Source: Verrucomicrobiota bacterium
Lineage (GTDB): Bacteria > Verrucomicrobiota > Verrucomicrobiia > Opitutales > Opitutaceae
Direction: 5' to 3'
Assembly (NCBI GenBank): GCA_028293545.1
Contig: JAQGOP010000040.1
Coordinates: 1 to 40,578, forward strand
DNA length: 40,578 nt
The notes beneath the pieces were generated by a model. That model made no database searches. It saw only the letters and a program-made list of their open reading frames with translations, and was not told the DNA's origin. Shown one piece after another: positions 18,593 through 27,779 of this stretch. Made by a program: the position numbers and the translations under genes. Positions within the stretch are counted from its first letter, which is position 1. Each line of letters opens with the position of its first letter.

Positions 18593-19287
18593 TTTCGCGG
18601 GATGGTCAGCCCGGGGAAATGCACCTTCGCGCATTTCGGGCACAGGCCGTGGGAGAAGTCGGAGCCGGTGCGCGTGCCGACGTATTCCTCGACGCGGCTC
18701 CAGAAACCTTTGTCGTCCCTGATGTCCTTGCAGTACGAGCAGATCGGGATCAGCTCGCCGAGCGTGCGGATATCCAGCAACGCCCTGGCAAGGTCGGCCG
18801 CCGATCGGCGCAGCTCGAGCTCGGTCATCACCGTGCGTGAGAGCCGGACGAGCGCGCCGGTTTCCTCCGGCGTCAATTTCCGCGGCTTGCTATCGATGAC
18901 GCACAGGGCGCCGAGCTTGAAATTGTCGGGCGTGACCAGCGGCGCCCCGGCGTAAAAACGCACGTGCGGATTGCCGGTGACCGCGGGATTGTCGCGAAAC
19001 CGTTCGTCCAGGCCGGCATCCTCCACGACCATCACTTCATTCGCCAGGATCGTGTGCGCGCAGAAAGCGTCGTCGCGGGTCGATTGTTCGACCTCGATGC
19101 CGATCTTGCCCCGGATCAGCTGGCGATCGTGGCTGATCAACGTGATCGCGGCGATCGGGCTCCGGCAAATAAAGGCCGCGAGTTTAGCCAGGTCATCGAG
19201 GCTGCGGTCGGCGCCCGATTCCATGACGTGATAACGATCCAATGCCGCCTGTCGGCCGGGTTCGTCGGTGGGCAAGGGTGCGCGCAT
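18589..19287 (-). CDS. GAF-domain protein with C-terminal four-cysteine motif
   Basis: Residues about 15-160 form a GAF domain: LDDLAKLAAFICRSPIAAITLI, AFCAHTILANEVMVVEDA, VRFYAGAPLVTPDNFKLGALCVID. Such domains bind small ligands and often sit in signalling proteins. The C-terminal part has Cys183, Cys186, Cys216 and Cys219 in the arrangement ICSYCKDIRDDKGFW then FSHGLCPKC, a motif found at the ends of many GAF, PAS and receiver proteins, which may bind zinc. There is no kinase, cyclase or DNA-binding domain, so it is probably a stand-alone sensor or partner protein. The ATG at 19287 is three bases after the stop of the FUSC gene, so they form an operon. The stop lies in the big inverted repeat. 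Confidence 0.85.
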   Translation of the reverse strand: MRAPLPTDEPGRQAALDRYHVMESGADRSLDDLAKLAAFICRSPIAAITLISHDRQLIRGKIGIEVEQSTRDDAFCAHTILANEVMVVEDAGLDERFRDNPAVTGNPHVRFYAGAPLVTPDNFKLGALCVIDSKPRKLTPEETGALVRLSRTVMTELELRRSAADLARALLDIRTLGELIPICSYCKDIRDDKGFWSRVEEYVGTRTGSDFSHGLCPKCAKVHFPGLTIPRK

Positions 19288-19290
19288 CGA

Positions 19291-21492
19291 CTAGTGAATG
19301 GACAGGGAAGGTGATTGTTCAACTCGGTTTTCCGTTCCAGCGGCCGCGAGCAGCATGGCGCTGAGCTCCACGACGGCGCGACTCATCTGGCCGAACATCC
19401 ACTGGTCACGCCGCGTGGTCGCATCGTTGGCGAAGCCGACGAGGGGACCTTGGAAATTTTCCAATGCGGCGAGCAGCGGCGCGAGCTCCCCGGGGTTGGA
19501 CTCTTTCGACTCCATGCGTCGCGCCAATGCTTCCAGCGCGGCGGTCGCGAGCTCGTGGAACCGCGCGGCCTCGGGATGCTTGAGCGGGGTGCCGGGCGTG
19601 AGATGCAGCGCCATCGTGGTCAGGGCGCGCGCGAGGCGCTGGTTGCCGTTCGCGATCGCCGCGGCGGGCGCGAGCGCCGCCTGCTGGTGTTTCGGATCGC
19701 CGGCCATGCGCTGAAGCGAAGCGAAGACCTCGGCGTTCGCGCTCTCCGTCTGCCGTTTCGCCGCGACGAGCTCCGCATCGTAGGAACCTCCGCTCGCCAG
19801 CCGCGCCTGGAGCAGGTCGAGATAAACCCGGCTGGCCCGCAGCGCCTTCGCGAGGATGGGCGGAAACCGCTGCCACTCCCAAACCGGCCAGAACAGCAGC
19901 GCCGCCAGCATGGCCATGATGCCGCCGGCCGCGGTCGCGAGCAGCCGCTCGATCGTGAAGTGAATCGTGACGCGGCTCGAGGCTTCCGTCAGCAGGACGA
20001 TCATCAGCGTGATGAAGAACACCGCGATCGCGTAGTTTTTCCGGAGGTAATACGAGAACGCGAAAATCGTCGCCGCAATCGCGACCAGCAAAACCACCGC
20101 GGGCAATTTCAGCCACAGCAGCAGGCTCGCGAGCGTGCCGCCGACCAGCGTGCCGATCAATCGCTGCGCCGCGCGCAGGCGCGTGGAGCCGTAGTCGGGC
20201 TGGAGGACGACCACGATCGTCAGCGGCAGCCAATAACCCCGGTCGATTTTAAAATACTCAAAAATCCCGACGCCGATCATCAGCAGCACGCCGAGCCGGC
20301 CCGTGAACCGAACCAGGGCGGGATCGAAACGTCGGCTGAAGTTTAGCGTCGAGGCGAGGGGACGAAGCGTCCACGCATCCAGGTCAAACAACTCGAGGGA
20401 AAAGGCCCCGCGCTCGGCGGCGCGATCCAGCGTCGAGCGCAGCTGCTGCATCAGGACCGGGATCTGTTCGGAGAGCTGGCGCAGGAGGTCGATCAACTCG
20501 GTGCCCGCGGGGGAAGACTCGGCGAGCACCTGGATGCGCGCCTGAAGCACGTGGATGAGGTTGGCCAGGCGTTGGAGACGGACTTCTGCGGTCGCGAGTT
20601 GAGAGGGCTGGCGGCCCACCAGCACCAGCGCCACGGTGCGCGTGGTGTTTTTCAACGAGGTCAGCACCGGCTGCACCGTCGACGCGATGCGCGAGAAATC
20701 GGGGCGATCCTTCAGGGTGTCGAGCGCGCCATAAAAAACGGTGAACCGCGTCGCGAGTCGCGCGGCCGTGAGGTTGAGGCCTTCGAGGCGCTCGCGAAGT
20801 TGCGAGGGCGAAGCCGCCGCGAGCGACGAGGTCGTGCGGTCGAGGCTGATGCGCACGGTCGCTTCGCGATCGGTCACTTCCTGGTGGCGCGCGTCCGGGG
20901 CGCGTGCGTCGTCCAGCGCCATCGCGTCAAACAAATCGCCGAGCGCCAGCCAGGTGTCGGCCGCCGCCTGCCGCAGCGGGTGTTCCGGCCGGAAGGGCCA
21001 GAGCGACGCCTGCAACGCGACGGCCCAGAGCCCGCCGCCCAGCGTATAGAGGACGGCCGGCGCGGCGGCCGACACCGGCGTCGCGAGCGCGATCAAAAAC
21101 AGCAGCGCGGAAGCGGCCGCCATTGAAGGCCCGTAGTCGGAGCTGAGGTGCCGCCAAAGCCCCATGGTCAACGCGATCAGTGCCGTGGCCAGCACCGCGC
21201 CCGCGGGGCTGCCGGCGGCGACGCAGCCGAGCCAGGTCGAACCCGCGAGCACGAGGGCCTTGGTGAGCAGAAGACTTACGCGCATGCGGTAGGCGCCGCG
21301 CACGTCCACGAGCGCGACGTTCTGCGCGGCGATCGCGGCGAAGATCACGGGGCCGGCCAGCAGCTGCCAATGCGCGAGCACCATCGGCGCCATGAACGCG
21401 GCCGTGGTCCGCGTCGCCCGGCGCAAGTCGGGCAGGAGGGATTCGCGCTCCGCGAATTCCCCGACGCCGGCGAAAAGTCCCGATGCTCTCAT
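19291..21492 (-). CDS. FUSC-family inner-membrane protein (aromatic acid exporter-like)
   Basis: The 733-residue protein has two blocks of hydrophobic helices: about residues 35-150 and about 345-480 (for example FTGRLGVLLMIGVGIFEYFKIDRGYWLPLTIVVVLQPDYGSTRLRA-like sequence). This duplicated arrangement and the YWLPLTIVVVLQPDYG signature are typical of the FUSC/YccS/AaeB group. Members export aromatic carboxylic acids or similar compounds; the substrate here is unknown. Long soluble helical regions lie between and after the membrane blocks. The ATG at 21492 gives the family N-terminus; the frame is open for 48 more codons but these are rich in Arg and lack family character. It is followed by the GAF gene with a three-base gap. 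Confidence 0.82.
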   Translation of the reverse strand: MRASGLFAGVGEFAERESLLPDLRRATRTTAAFMAPMVLAHWQLLAGPVIFAAIAAQNVALVDVRGAYRMRVSLLLTKALVLAGSTWLGCVAAGSPAGAVLATALIALTMGLWRHLSSDYGPSMAAASALLFLIALATPVSAAAPAVLYTLGGGLWAVALQASLWPFRPEHPLRQAAADTWLALGDLFDAMALDDARAPDARHQEVTDREATVRISLDRTTSSLAAASPSQLRERLEGLNLTAARLATRFTVFYGALDTLKDRPDFSRIASTVQPVLTSLKNTTRTVALVLVGRQPSQLATAEVRLQRLANLIHVLQARIQVLAESSPAGTELIDLLRQLSEQIPVLMQQLRSTLDRAAERGAFSLELFDLDAWTLRPLASTLNFSRRFDPALVRFTGRLGVLLMIGVGIFEYFKIDRGYWLPLTIVVVLQPDYGSTRLRAAQRLIGTLVGGTLASLLLWLKLPAVVLLVAIAATIFAFSYYLRKNYAIAVFFITLMIVLLTEASSRVTIHFTIERLLATAAGGIMAMLAALLFWPVWEWQRFPPILAKALRASRVYLDLLQARLASGGSYDAELVAAKRQTESANAEVFASLQRMAGDPKHQQAALAPAAAIANGNQRLARALTTMALHLTPGTPLKHPEAARFHELATAALEALARRMESKESNPGELAPLLAALENFQGPLVGFANDATTRRDQWMFGQMSRAVVELSAMLLAAAGTENRVEQSPSLSIH

Positions 21493-21652
21493 TGGTTTCG
21501 GATGCGGATTCCGGCGGGCGAACCGCGCCTCCGCAACGGAATAGCCGCAGGTCGTCAGCTTTTCCCGGGATCGTTTCCCAGCCAGCTGCCTACTCGCGGC
21601 CCGAGGTGAAATCCTTGCCCCCTGCAACCCTTTCAACGCCCTCCATCCAAGC

Positions 21653-23629
21653 CTACTGAGGTCGGGGCGACGCTTCGGCTCGGGGTTGATCGAGATGACG
21701 GCGGACGGCGGCCGCGAGTTCCTCCGCCGAATACGGTTTTTTCAAGAACGCCCGATTGGCGTCGAGGCAGAGACCGGGCGCCACGACATCACTGCTGTAT
21801 CCGCTCGTATAGATCACTTTCAGGCCCGGTTTTAAAGCGATCAGCCGCTGGGCCAGTTCGCCGCCGGACAGGCCGACGGGGAGAATGACGTCGGTGATGA
21901 GAAGGTCGAAATCACCGCGCGAATCCTCCCAGAGGTGAAGGGCTGCGGTCGCGTTCGCCGCTTCAAGGACGCGATACCCGAATCGTTCCAACACCTCGCG
22001 CGCCAGCGCACGGACAAAGGCATCGTCCTCGAGGAGCAGGATGGATTCGCCGTTACCGGCCTTCGCGGGGACGGGTTTGGATTTGCCCTTCGCGGCCGCT
22101 CCGACCACGGCGGGAAAAAACACCCGGAAGGTCGTGCCGATGTTGATCTCGCTGTGGACTTCGATCCACCCGTGGTGCTCGGCGACGATGCGAAACACCG
22201 TGGCCAACCCCAAACCCGTTCCGCGACCGCTTTCCTTGGTGGTGAAAAACGGTTCAAAGATTCGCGAGAGATTTTCACCCGTGATGCCGTGGCCCGAATC
22301 CACCACGCAAAGTCGGACGAACCGGCCGGGTTTCACGCCCGGGTGAACCGCCACGCGGTCGGCACCCGCGTCAACCTGGTCGAGGCTCACCACCAGCCGG
22401 CCGCCGCCCGGCATCGCGTCCCGCGCGTTGATGACCAGGTTCATCACGACTTGCTCAACCATCGCCGGATCGGCGTGCATGCCGGGAAGGCCGGGGGCGA
22501 ACTGCGATTCGAGCGCGATGTTTTCGGGGACGATCCGGCGGAGGAGGTTCGCGGTGTCGCCAATGACCTTGGCCGGATCGATATCCCGCGCCTGCTTTAT
22601 GTCCCGGTGACTGAAAGCCAACAACTGCCGCGTGAGGCTAGCGGCGCGTTCGGCGGCGCCCATGATCATCTGCATGCCGCGGTTAATCCGGGCCGGCATG
22701 ACCGGATCGCTGAGGAGCAGCGAGGCCTGCATCTGGATTACCGCGAGGACATTGTTGAAGTCATGCGCAATTCCGCCGGCGAATTGGCCCACCGCCTCCA
22801 TTTTTTGGGCCTGCCGGACTTCCTTTTCCAGTTGGCGCCGCGCCGTGATGTCTTCCGCGACTCCCGCGACGCGATAGGTCTTGCCGCCCGCATCCTTGAT
22901 GGGAAACGACCGATCGTTGATCCAGCGGACGGAACCATCGGGACGCACGACCCGGTATTCGACATCGCCTCCACCCAACCCCTGCTGCGCCACGAATGCC
23001 ACGACCCGGGCGCGATCCTCCGGGCAAATGTTCTCCAGCCAGGAATTCGGCGAGGAATATAACTGCTCGCACGGCCGCCCCCAGATTTTCGCATAGGCGG
23101 GACTGACATAGATGATCCGCCGCGGATCAATTTCAGCCAGCCAGAATACCTCCTCGATGCTCTCGGTGACCTGGCGGAAGCGCTCTTCGCTTTCGCGCAA
23201 GGCGGCGAGGGCGTGCGAGCGTTCCGCAATTTGCGCGGTTTCCTCGACGGCGCGCCGAACCGTCGCGGAGAGCCGATCAAGCCGCGACTTGAGCACATAG
23301 TCCTTGGCCCCCGTATTCATGCTCTCGACGGCGCGGTCTTCGCCGATGGTGCCGGACACAAACACAAACGGCACTTCCGGCCGGTTCTGTTTTGCGATCG
23401 CGAGCGCGGTGATCCCGTCGAAACCGGGCAATGAAAAATCGGACAGGATCAGGTCCAGCTTCGCCTCAGCCAGGGCGCGGCGAAATTCGGCTTCGTTGGT
23501 TGCGGCGTAGAATTCGCACCGCAGGCCGTCGGTCGCCAGCTGGTTGGCGATCAGCTCGCGGTCAGCCGCGTCATCTTCGAGGTGCAGGATACGCAGCGCG
23601 CAATCGAGTGGGTTATTCGGCACGAACAA
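21653..23629 (-). CDS. Hybrid sensor histidine kinase (REC-PAS-HisKA-HATPase-REC)
   Basis: The 658-residue soluble protein begins with a receiver domain (about 11-128, phosphoacceptor Asp64 in DLILSDFSLPGFDG). A PAS/PAC domain follows (about 145-265), then HisKA with His289 in GGIAHDFNNVLAV, the HATPase domain with the N, G1 and G2 boxes (NLVINARDAMPGGG, VVDSGHGI, GTGLGLATVFRIV), and a final receiver domain (about 528-645, Asp580 in DLLITDVILP). No transmembrane segment is present. The start appears to be TTG at 23629; a GTG two codons later is possible. No partner regulator is adjacent in the same operon, so its output is unknown. It lies 160 bases upstream of the FUSC gene on the same strand. 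Confidence 0.9.
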   Translation of the reverse strand: MFVPNNPLDCALRILHLEDDAADRELIANQLATDGLRCEFYAATNEAEFRRALAEAKLDLILSDFSLPGFDGITALAIAKQNRPEVPFVFVSGTIGEDRAVESMNTGAKDYVLKSRLDRLSATVRRAVEETAQIAERSHALAALRESEERFRQVTESIEEVFWLAEIDPRRIIYVSPAYAKIWGRPCEQLYSSPNSWLENICPEDRARVVAFVAQQGLGGGDVEYRVVRPDGSVRWINDRSFPIKDAGGKTYRVAGVAEDITARRQLEKEVRQAQKMEAVGQFAGGIAHDFNNVLAVIQMQASLLLSDPVMPARINRGMQMIMGAAERAASLTRQLLAFSHRDIKQARDIDPAKVIGDTANLLRRIVPENIALESQFAPGLPGMHADPAMVEQVVMNLVINARDAMPGGGRLVVSLDQVDAGADRVAVHPGVKPGRFVRLCVVDSGHGITGENLSRIFEPFFTTKESGRGTGLGLATVFRIVAEHHGWIEVHSEINIGTTFRVFFPAVVGAAAKGKSKPVPAKAGNGESILLLEDDAFVRALAREVLERFGYRVLEAANATAALHLWEDSRGDFDLLITDVILPVGLSGGELAQRLIALKPGLKVIYTSGYSSDVVAPGLCLDANRAFLKKPYSAEELAAAVRRHLDQPRAEASPRPQ

Positions 23630-23750
23630 ATTCCAGGGTTCCGCCCCTCCGGCAATTCACGCGCGGACTTCAGGATTCCGCCCGCGAATACCGAATAAAG
23701 GGTACGGGCAGCATACAGGAGCACACTGCGACGCGCCATCATACCTAGGT

Positions 23751-23756
23751 TTTATA
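23751..23756 (-). promoter_or_regulatory. Possible -10 box (TATAAA) for the hybrid kinase
   Basis: On the minus strand TATAAA reads from 23756 to 23751, about 122 bases before the TTG start, followed by the palindrome ACCTAGGT. No convincing -35 box is seen. The 211-base gap 23630-23840 otherwise holds nothing recognised. Confidence 0.25.
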
Positions 23757-23840
23757 GACGCGCGACGTCGGCGGGCGAAAACGACCGCATGCAGCCCGGA
23801 GAGAGTGTTCTTAAGGTGAGGAGAAGGAGCGGGGGAATTT

Positions 23841-24467
23841 CTACCCGACTTTTTCGGCGATGCGCACCAAGTCCGGGACGGAGGCGACGCCCATCTTCTT
23901 CATGATGCGACCGCGCTGGATCTTTACCGTGATTTCGGCGGTGCCCAACTGCCCGGCGATTTGCTTGTTCAACATTCCGCGAACAACGAGCGCCATGACT
24001 TCGCGTTCGCGCGGAGTCAGCGAAAGATAGCGAGCGCGCGCATCGGCCCCTTCGTGCCGGCGAATGATTGCCCTGCGGTCCAGCTCGATCGCCTGGTGCA
24101 CGGCAGCGAGCAGGTCCTCGGCCTGAAAAGGCTTCGTCAGGAAGTCGATCGCGCCTCCCTTCATCGCGCGGACGCTCATCGGGATGTCGCCATGCCCGGT
24201 GACGAAAATGATCGGCGGATGTTCCTCGGTTTGCGTGAGCTCGCTCTGCAACTCCAGCCCGCTTTGTCCCGGAAGGCGGATATCGAGCACGAGGCACGCC
24301 GGCACCGGCACCTTCGGCCGCGGACGCTCCTGGAACTCCCGCCCCGAGGAAAACGTTTCGACCTTGAGGCCGGCCGATCGTATCAGGCTGCTCAGTCCTT
24401 CGCGCACTGCGGGGTCGTCATCGACGACGAACACGATTGCGCCATCAGCTTTGGGAAATGAGGTCAT
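23841..24467 (-). CDS. FixJ-family response regulator
   Basis: The 208-residue protein has a receiver domain (about 10-125) with the acidic pocket VVDDDPAV, phosphoacceptor Asp62 in LVLDIRLPG, and the FixJ-typical FVTGHGDIPMSVRAMKGGAIDFLTKPF. A LuxR/FixJ helix-turn-helix follows (about 140-200, LTPREREVMALVVRGMLNKQIAGQLGTAEITVKIQRGR). The segment GMLNKQIA replaces the usual GxxNK spacing without loss. The chosen ATG at 24467 overlaps the kinase stop by four bases (ATGA), which marks the two as a coupled pair. The frame is open for 23 more codons upstream inside the kinase, but these show no family similarity. It is paralogous to the regulator at 36584. Confidence 0.93.
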   Translation of the reverse strand: MTSFPKADGAIVFVVDDDPAVREGLSSLIRSAGLKVETFSSGREFQERPRPKVPVPACLVLDIRLPGQSGLELQSELTQTEEHPPIIFVTGHGDIPMSVRAMKGGAIDFLTKPFQAEDLLAAVHQAIELDRRAIIRRHEGADARARYLSLTPREREVMALVVRGMLNKQIAGQLGTAEITVKIQRGRIMKKMGVASVPDLVRIAEKVG

Positions 24468-25780
24468 GGGCGGCTGCGGCCGTCGATCGGCAGCGTGAAG
24501 TTGAATTTGGCGCCGCGTTTTGCCGGCTCCGCCCAAATCCGGCCGCCATGCGCCTCGACAATCGAGCGGCTGATCGAGAGGCCCATCCCCAGTCCGTGGG
24601 ATTTGGTGGAGTAAAATGCCTCGAAGAGGCGCTCCGGCAGCTCTGGGCCAATCCCGGGGCCGGAATCTTCAATCGAAAGCTGCAGAATCTTGGTCGATTT
24701 CATTTTGACGCGCACGATCACCTGGCGGGTTCCACCTGCGATTTCGCTGACCGCGTCGAACGAGTTCATCAGCAGGTTCAACAAGACCTGCTGGACCTGC
24801 ACGCGATCCCCGAGGACGACGGGAAGGTCCGGCGCAATGCGGGCCTGCACGTCGACGTGGCGGCGCCGCGTCTCATCCTGAACCAGGGTGAACGTTTCCC
24901 TGATGAGTTCTTCGACTTTGAACCCGGCCTTGGCCGGTTCCCCTTTCTTCAAGAAGGAGCGCGTGCGGGTCACGACGTCGCCCGCCCGGTGGCCGTCCCG
25001 AACAATCCGCTGCAATGACTGGCTTGCTTCGCCGATATTCGGCGGCCCGGCCTCGAGCCAGCGCAGAGCGGCCTCGGCATTGGAAATCACTCCCGTCAGC
25101 GGTTGATTGAGCTCGTGGGCCAGCGACGCGGCGAGCGCGCCCACCAGGTTCACTCGCGCGACGCGCGCCAGCTCGGCCTGGCTTTGCCGTAAGGCTTCCT
25201 CGGCGGCTTTGAGATCCGTGATGTCCCGCGCCACGCCCAACACACTGGTTACGGCGCCGGTCAGGTCGAATTCCGGTTCCATCCGCACACTGAAGGCCCT
25301 CCGTCCCGACACATTCGGCCACGTCAGTTCAAACTCGCGCGGCTTTCCACTCTCCAGGACCGACCTGATGGCTCCTTGAATCATCTCTATTTCCTCCGGT
25401 GTCGCCAAGAGCTTGCCATCATTTCGGAGAAACCCTGCCACGTGCCCGAGCGTGGCTTGAAACGAGGCTTTGGCTGCGGGGTTGACGAAAATGCGCCGGA
25501 GTTCCCGGTCGTAGCGGATGATTTGGTCGGGGGTATTTTCCACCACGGTCCGAAACTCCTGCTCAACGGCATGGAGCAGAGCGTCGGCTCTTTTGAGATC
25601 AACGATCCCTTCTTTTATTTTCGCGTCGGCCGCCGCGAGGTTCTGCGTTGTCTCGTGCAGGCGTTGTTCGAGTGCCGCCTTCTCCGCGAGAAGGGCGGCC
25701 TTGGCTTGCTTGACCTCGGGCGTTTCGGGGGCCTTCCGATGGTTTTTGCGCCTCGTCTTGCGTAAAGGTTCTTCACTCAT
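24464..25780 (-). CDS. FixL-like PAS sensor histidine kinase
   Basis: The 438-residue soluble kinase begins with a basic segment and a coiled coil (about 20-75). A PAS/PAC domain follows (about 75-195, VVENTPDQIIRYDRELRRIFVNPAA and GVARDITDLKAAEEAL). HisKA carries His222 in ASLAHELNQPLTGVISNAEAALRW, the form typical of FixL/DctB-type kinases. The HATPase domain shows NLLMNSFDAV, EDSGPGIG and GLGMGLSISRSIVEAHGGR. The PAS domain has no obvious haem-ligating His, so oxygen sensing is not implied. It lies 37 bases after the dehydrogenase gene and overlaps the response-regulator gene by four bases. It therefore probably ends the long RND operon. Confidence 0.92.
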   Translation of the reverse strand: MSEEPLRKTRRKNHRKAPETPEVKQAKAALLAEKAALEQRLHETTQNLAAADAKIKEGIVDLKRADALLHAVEQEFRTVVENTPDQIIRYDRELRRIFVNPAAKASFQATLGHVAGFLRNDGKLLATPEEIEMIQGAIRSVLESGKPREFELTWPNVSGRRAFSVRMEPEFDLTGAVTSVLGVARDITDLKAAEEALRQSQAELARVARVNLVGALAASLAHELNQPLTGVISNAEAALRWLEAGPPNIGEASQSLQRIVRDGHRAGDVVTRTRSFLKKGEPAKAGFKVEELIRETFTLVQDETRRRHVDVQARIAPDLPVVLGDRVQVQQVLLNLLMNSFDAVSEIAGGTRQVIVRVKMKSTKILQLSIEDSGPGIGPELPERLFEAFYSTKSHGLGMGLSISRSIVEAHGGRIWAEPAKRGAKFNFTLPIDGRSRP

Positions 25781-25817
25781 GGCTCATCCAGTGAGGGGCA
25801 GGTTAGGTAAAATCGGT

Positions 25818-26762
25818 TTATGAGCTTCGTGGGCGATCCAGGGTGGCGGTCGGGCGATTGCCGCCCGGGGCGTGCTGCTGCCCATCATGAACATCGCGTT
25901 GTTCCGCGAGGTAGGCGTAAAGGGCGGAGAAATCCGCGTCGCCGCGCCCGGCCCGAATTGCGAGGCGATAGATTTCCTTCGCGGCGTTCGTCACCGGCAT
26001 CGCCACGCCGGTGTGGTACGCGCTCGTCGTCGCGAGGTGCAGATCCTTCTGCAGCCAACGCAGCGGGAAATCGGCCGGCTCGTAATTTCCCTTTTCGATT
26101 CGTTCGCGTTTGAGTTTGAGAAACGGAGCGGCGGCGGCTCCGCCGATCAATGCCTCCAGCAGCACCTCGCGCGAAAGGCCGAGGGACTCCCCCAGGACCA
26201 ACGCTTCGGCAAAGGCGGCCATCCCGGTTCCGAGCAATTGGTTCATCACGATCTTGAGCGAAGTTCCGGCGCCGGTTCCTCCGCAATGCACCACCTGGCT
26301 TCCCATGCATTCCAGCAAAGGCCGGCAGGCTTTCAGGTCGGCCGCCGCGCCACCCACCCAAAAAACCAGGGTGCCCAGCGCCGCCGGGCTCCGGGAGCCC
26401 GAGACGGGGGCGTCGAGAAAACGAATGCCCCGGACCTTCGCTTCTTCCGCCATGCTTCTCGAGAACGTCGGCGCGACCGTGCTGCAGTCCACCCACAGTC
26501 GGCCCGGCGCCAATTTTGACAGGAATCCGTCCTCGCTGAGCGCGGCGTTCACGACGGATTGGGTGGGAGCCAGCATGGTGAAGATGATCTCGACCTGCGT
26601 GGCCAAGGCCGCGGGTGAGTCAGCCCAAGTGGCTCCGCCGGAAAGCAACGCGTCCGCCTTTTCGCGGGTGCGATTGTGGACAACCAGCGCATGCCCGTGT
26701 CGTTGCAGGTTTGCCGCCATGCGGCTGCCCATGATCCCTAGACCGATAAATCCAATTTTCAT
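25818..26762 (-). CDS. NAD(P)-dependent dehydrogenase of the 3-hydroxyisobutyrate dehydrogenase family
   Basis: This family oxidises or reduces beta-hydroxy acids and short aldehydes (3-hydroxyisobutyrate, tartronate semialdehyde, succinic semialdehyde). The 314-residue protein has the N-terminal Rossmann motif GFIGLGIMGSRMA (residues 4-15), the substrate-binding DAPVSGS (117-123), and the catalytic Lys170 in GAGTSLKIVMNQLLG. The C-terminal helical domain is complete, followed by a polar tail of about 25 residues. The ATG at 26762 is one base after the stop codon of the aldo/keto reductase gene. Tartronate semialdehyde reductase would link to glyoxylate or oxalate metabolism, but the sequence does not decide between substrates. 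Confidence 0.9.
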   Translation of the reverse strand: MKIGFIGLGIMGSRMAANLQRHGHALVVHNRTREKADALLSGGATWADSPAALATQVEIIFTMLAPTQSVVNAALSEDGFLSKLAPGRLWVDCSTVAPTFSRSMAEEAKVRGIRFLDAPVSGSRSPAALGTLVFWVGGAAADLKACRPLLECMGSQVVHCGGTGAGTSLKIVMNQLLGTGMAAFAEALVLGESLGLSREVLLEALIGGAAAAPFLKLKRERIEKGNYEPADFPLRWLQKDLHLATTSAYHTGVAMPVTNAAKEIYRLAIRAGRGDADFSALYAYLAEQRDVHDGQQHAPGGNRPTATLDRPRSS

Positions 26763-26763
26763 T

Positions 26764-27768
26764 TTAGTCCTGGTTGCCGGCTTCAACTGAGAGCTCGGCG
26801 AGAGTTTCAATTTCCCTGATTTCGGTGCGGGTGAGATTGATCCCCGCGCCATCGATTATCCCGGTCGCCTGTTCCGGGTTGCGCGCGCCGACAATCGCCG
26901 CGGTGACCGCGGGGTGGAGCAAGGTCCAGGCGACCGCGACGGCACCCGCAGAACAGCCGTGACGCATGCCGACCACCCGCAATTGCTCCGCGAGCGCGAG
27001 GTGCGCCGAGAGTTTCGGCTCGTTGAAATCGGGATCGTGCTTGCGCCAGTCGTCCTCGGGCAGGCTAAGGATGCGTTCCCGGTTCATGGCGCCCGTCAGC
27101 AATCCCGAGGCCATGGGCGAATAGACAATCGCACCGATTCCTTCTCCACGGCAAAAGGGCAGTATCTCCGGCTCGATTTCGGTATGCACGAGCGAGTATC
27201 GCGGCTGCAATGAAGTGATCGGTGCGATGGCCTGCGCGCGCCGCATTTGCGCCACGTCGAAATTCGACACGCCGATCCAGCGCGCTTTGCCCTCGAATTG
27301 GAGCTGCGCCATCGTGGTCCACGCTTCCTCGAGGGTCTGCATGTTCTCGACGGGCCAATGGATCTGGTAGAGGTCGATCGTTTCCACCTTCAGGCGTCGC
27401 AGGCTGTCCTCGCATTCCAAGCGGATGGACGCGGCGTCCAACGCGCGATGGGTTCGACCCTGTTCGTCCCAGCGGAGGCCGCATTTGGTGAAGACATAAG
27501 GCCGCGGGCCTTTCCACGCCGCGAGCGCCCGGGCCACGATCTCTTCCGAGTGGCCCATGCCGTAGACGGCGGCGGTATCGATCCAGTTCACGCCCAATTC
27601 GAGCGCGCGGTGAATCGCGGCGACTGACTGGTCATCGCTTTGCTTCCCCCAGCCGAATTGCCAGCCGGCGCCGCCGATCGCCCAAGAGCCAAAGCCCACA
27701 GGGGTGAGGGACAGGTCGGAATTTCCCAATCGTTTCGTTTTCATGCGTTCCAGACTTTTTGTTTTCAT
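26764..27768 (-). CDS. Aldo/keto reductase
   Basis: Aldo/keto reductases are NAD(P)H-dependent carbonyl reductases with a TIM-barrel fold. The 334-residue protein carries the catalytic tetrad Asp64 and Tyr69 (NWIDTAAVYG), Lys95 (VFTKCG) and His137 (LYQIHWP). Family segments GKARWIGVSNF, QPRYSLVHTEIE and AIVGARNPEQ are present. The first eight codons nearly repeat the next ones (MKTKSLER then MKTKRLGN); the ATG at 27744 matches the family start and has GGAA nearby, so it may be the real start. It lies 11 bases after the membrane fusion protein gene and one base before the dehydrogenase gene. The physiological substrate is unknown. Confidence 0.92.
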   Translation of the reverse strand: MKTKSLERMKTKRLGNSDLSLTPVGFGSWAIGGAGWQFGWGKQSDDQSVAAIHRALELGVNWIDTAAVYGMGHSEEIVARALAAWKGPRPYVFTKCGLRWDEQGRTHRALDAASIRLECEDSLRRLKVETIDLYQIHWPVENMQTLEEAWTTMAQLQFEGKARWIGVSNFDVAQMRRAQAIAPITSLQPRYSLVHTEIEPEILPFCRGEGIGAIVYSPMASGLLTGAMNRERILSLPEDDWRKHDPDFNEPKLSAHLALAEQLRVVGMRHGCSAGAVAVAWTLLHPAVTAAIVGARNPEQATGIIDGAGINLTRTEIREIETLAELSVEAGNQD

Positions 27769-27779
27769 AGAAAGTTTTT

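Noticed and set aside
23551..23742. Short minus-strand frame starting MMARRS upstream of the hybrid kinase
   Set aside because: It is in a different frame from the kinase, overlaps its start, and shows no family similarity. It is not a signal peptide joined by frameshift as far as can be seen.
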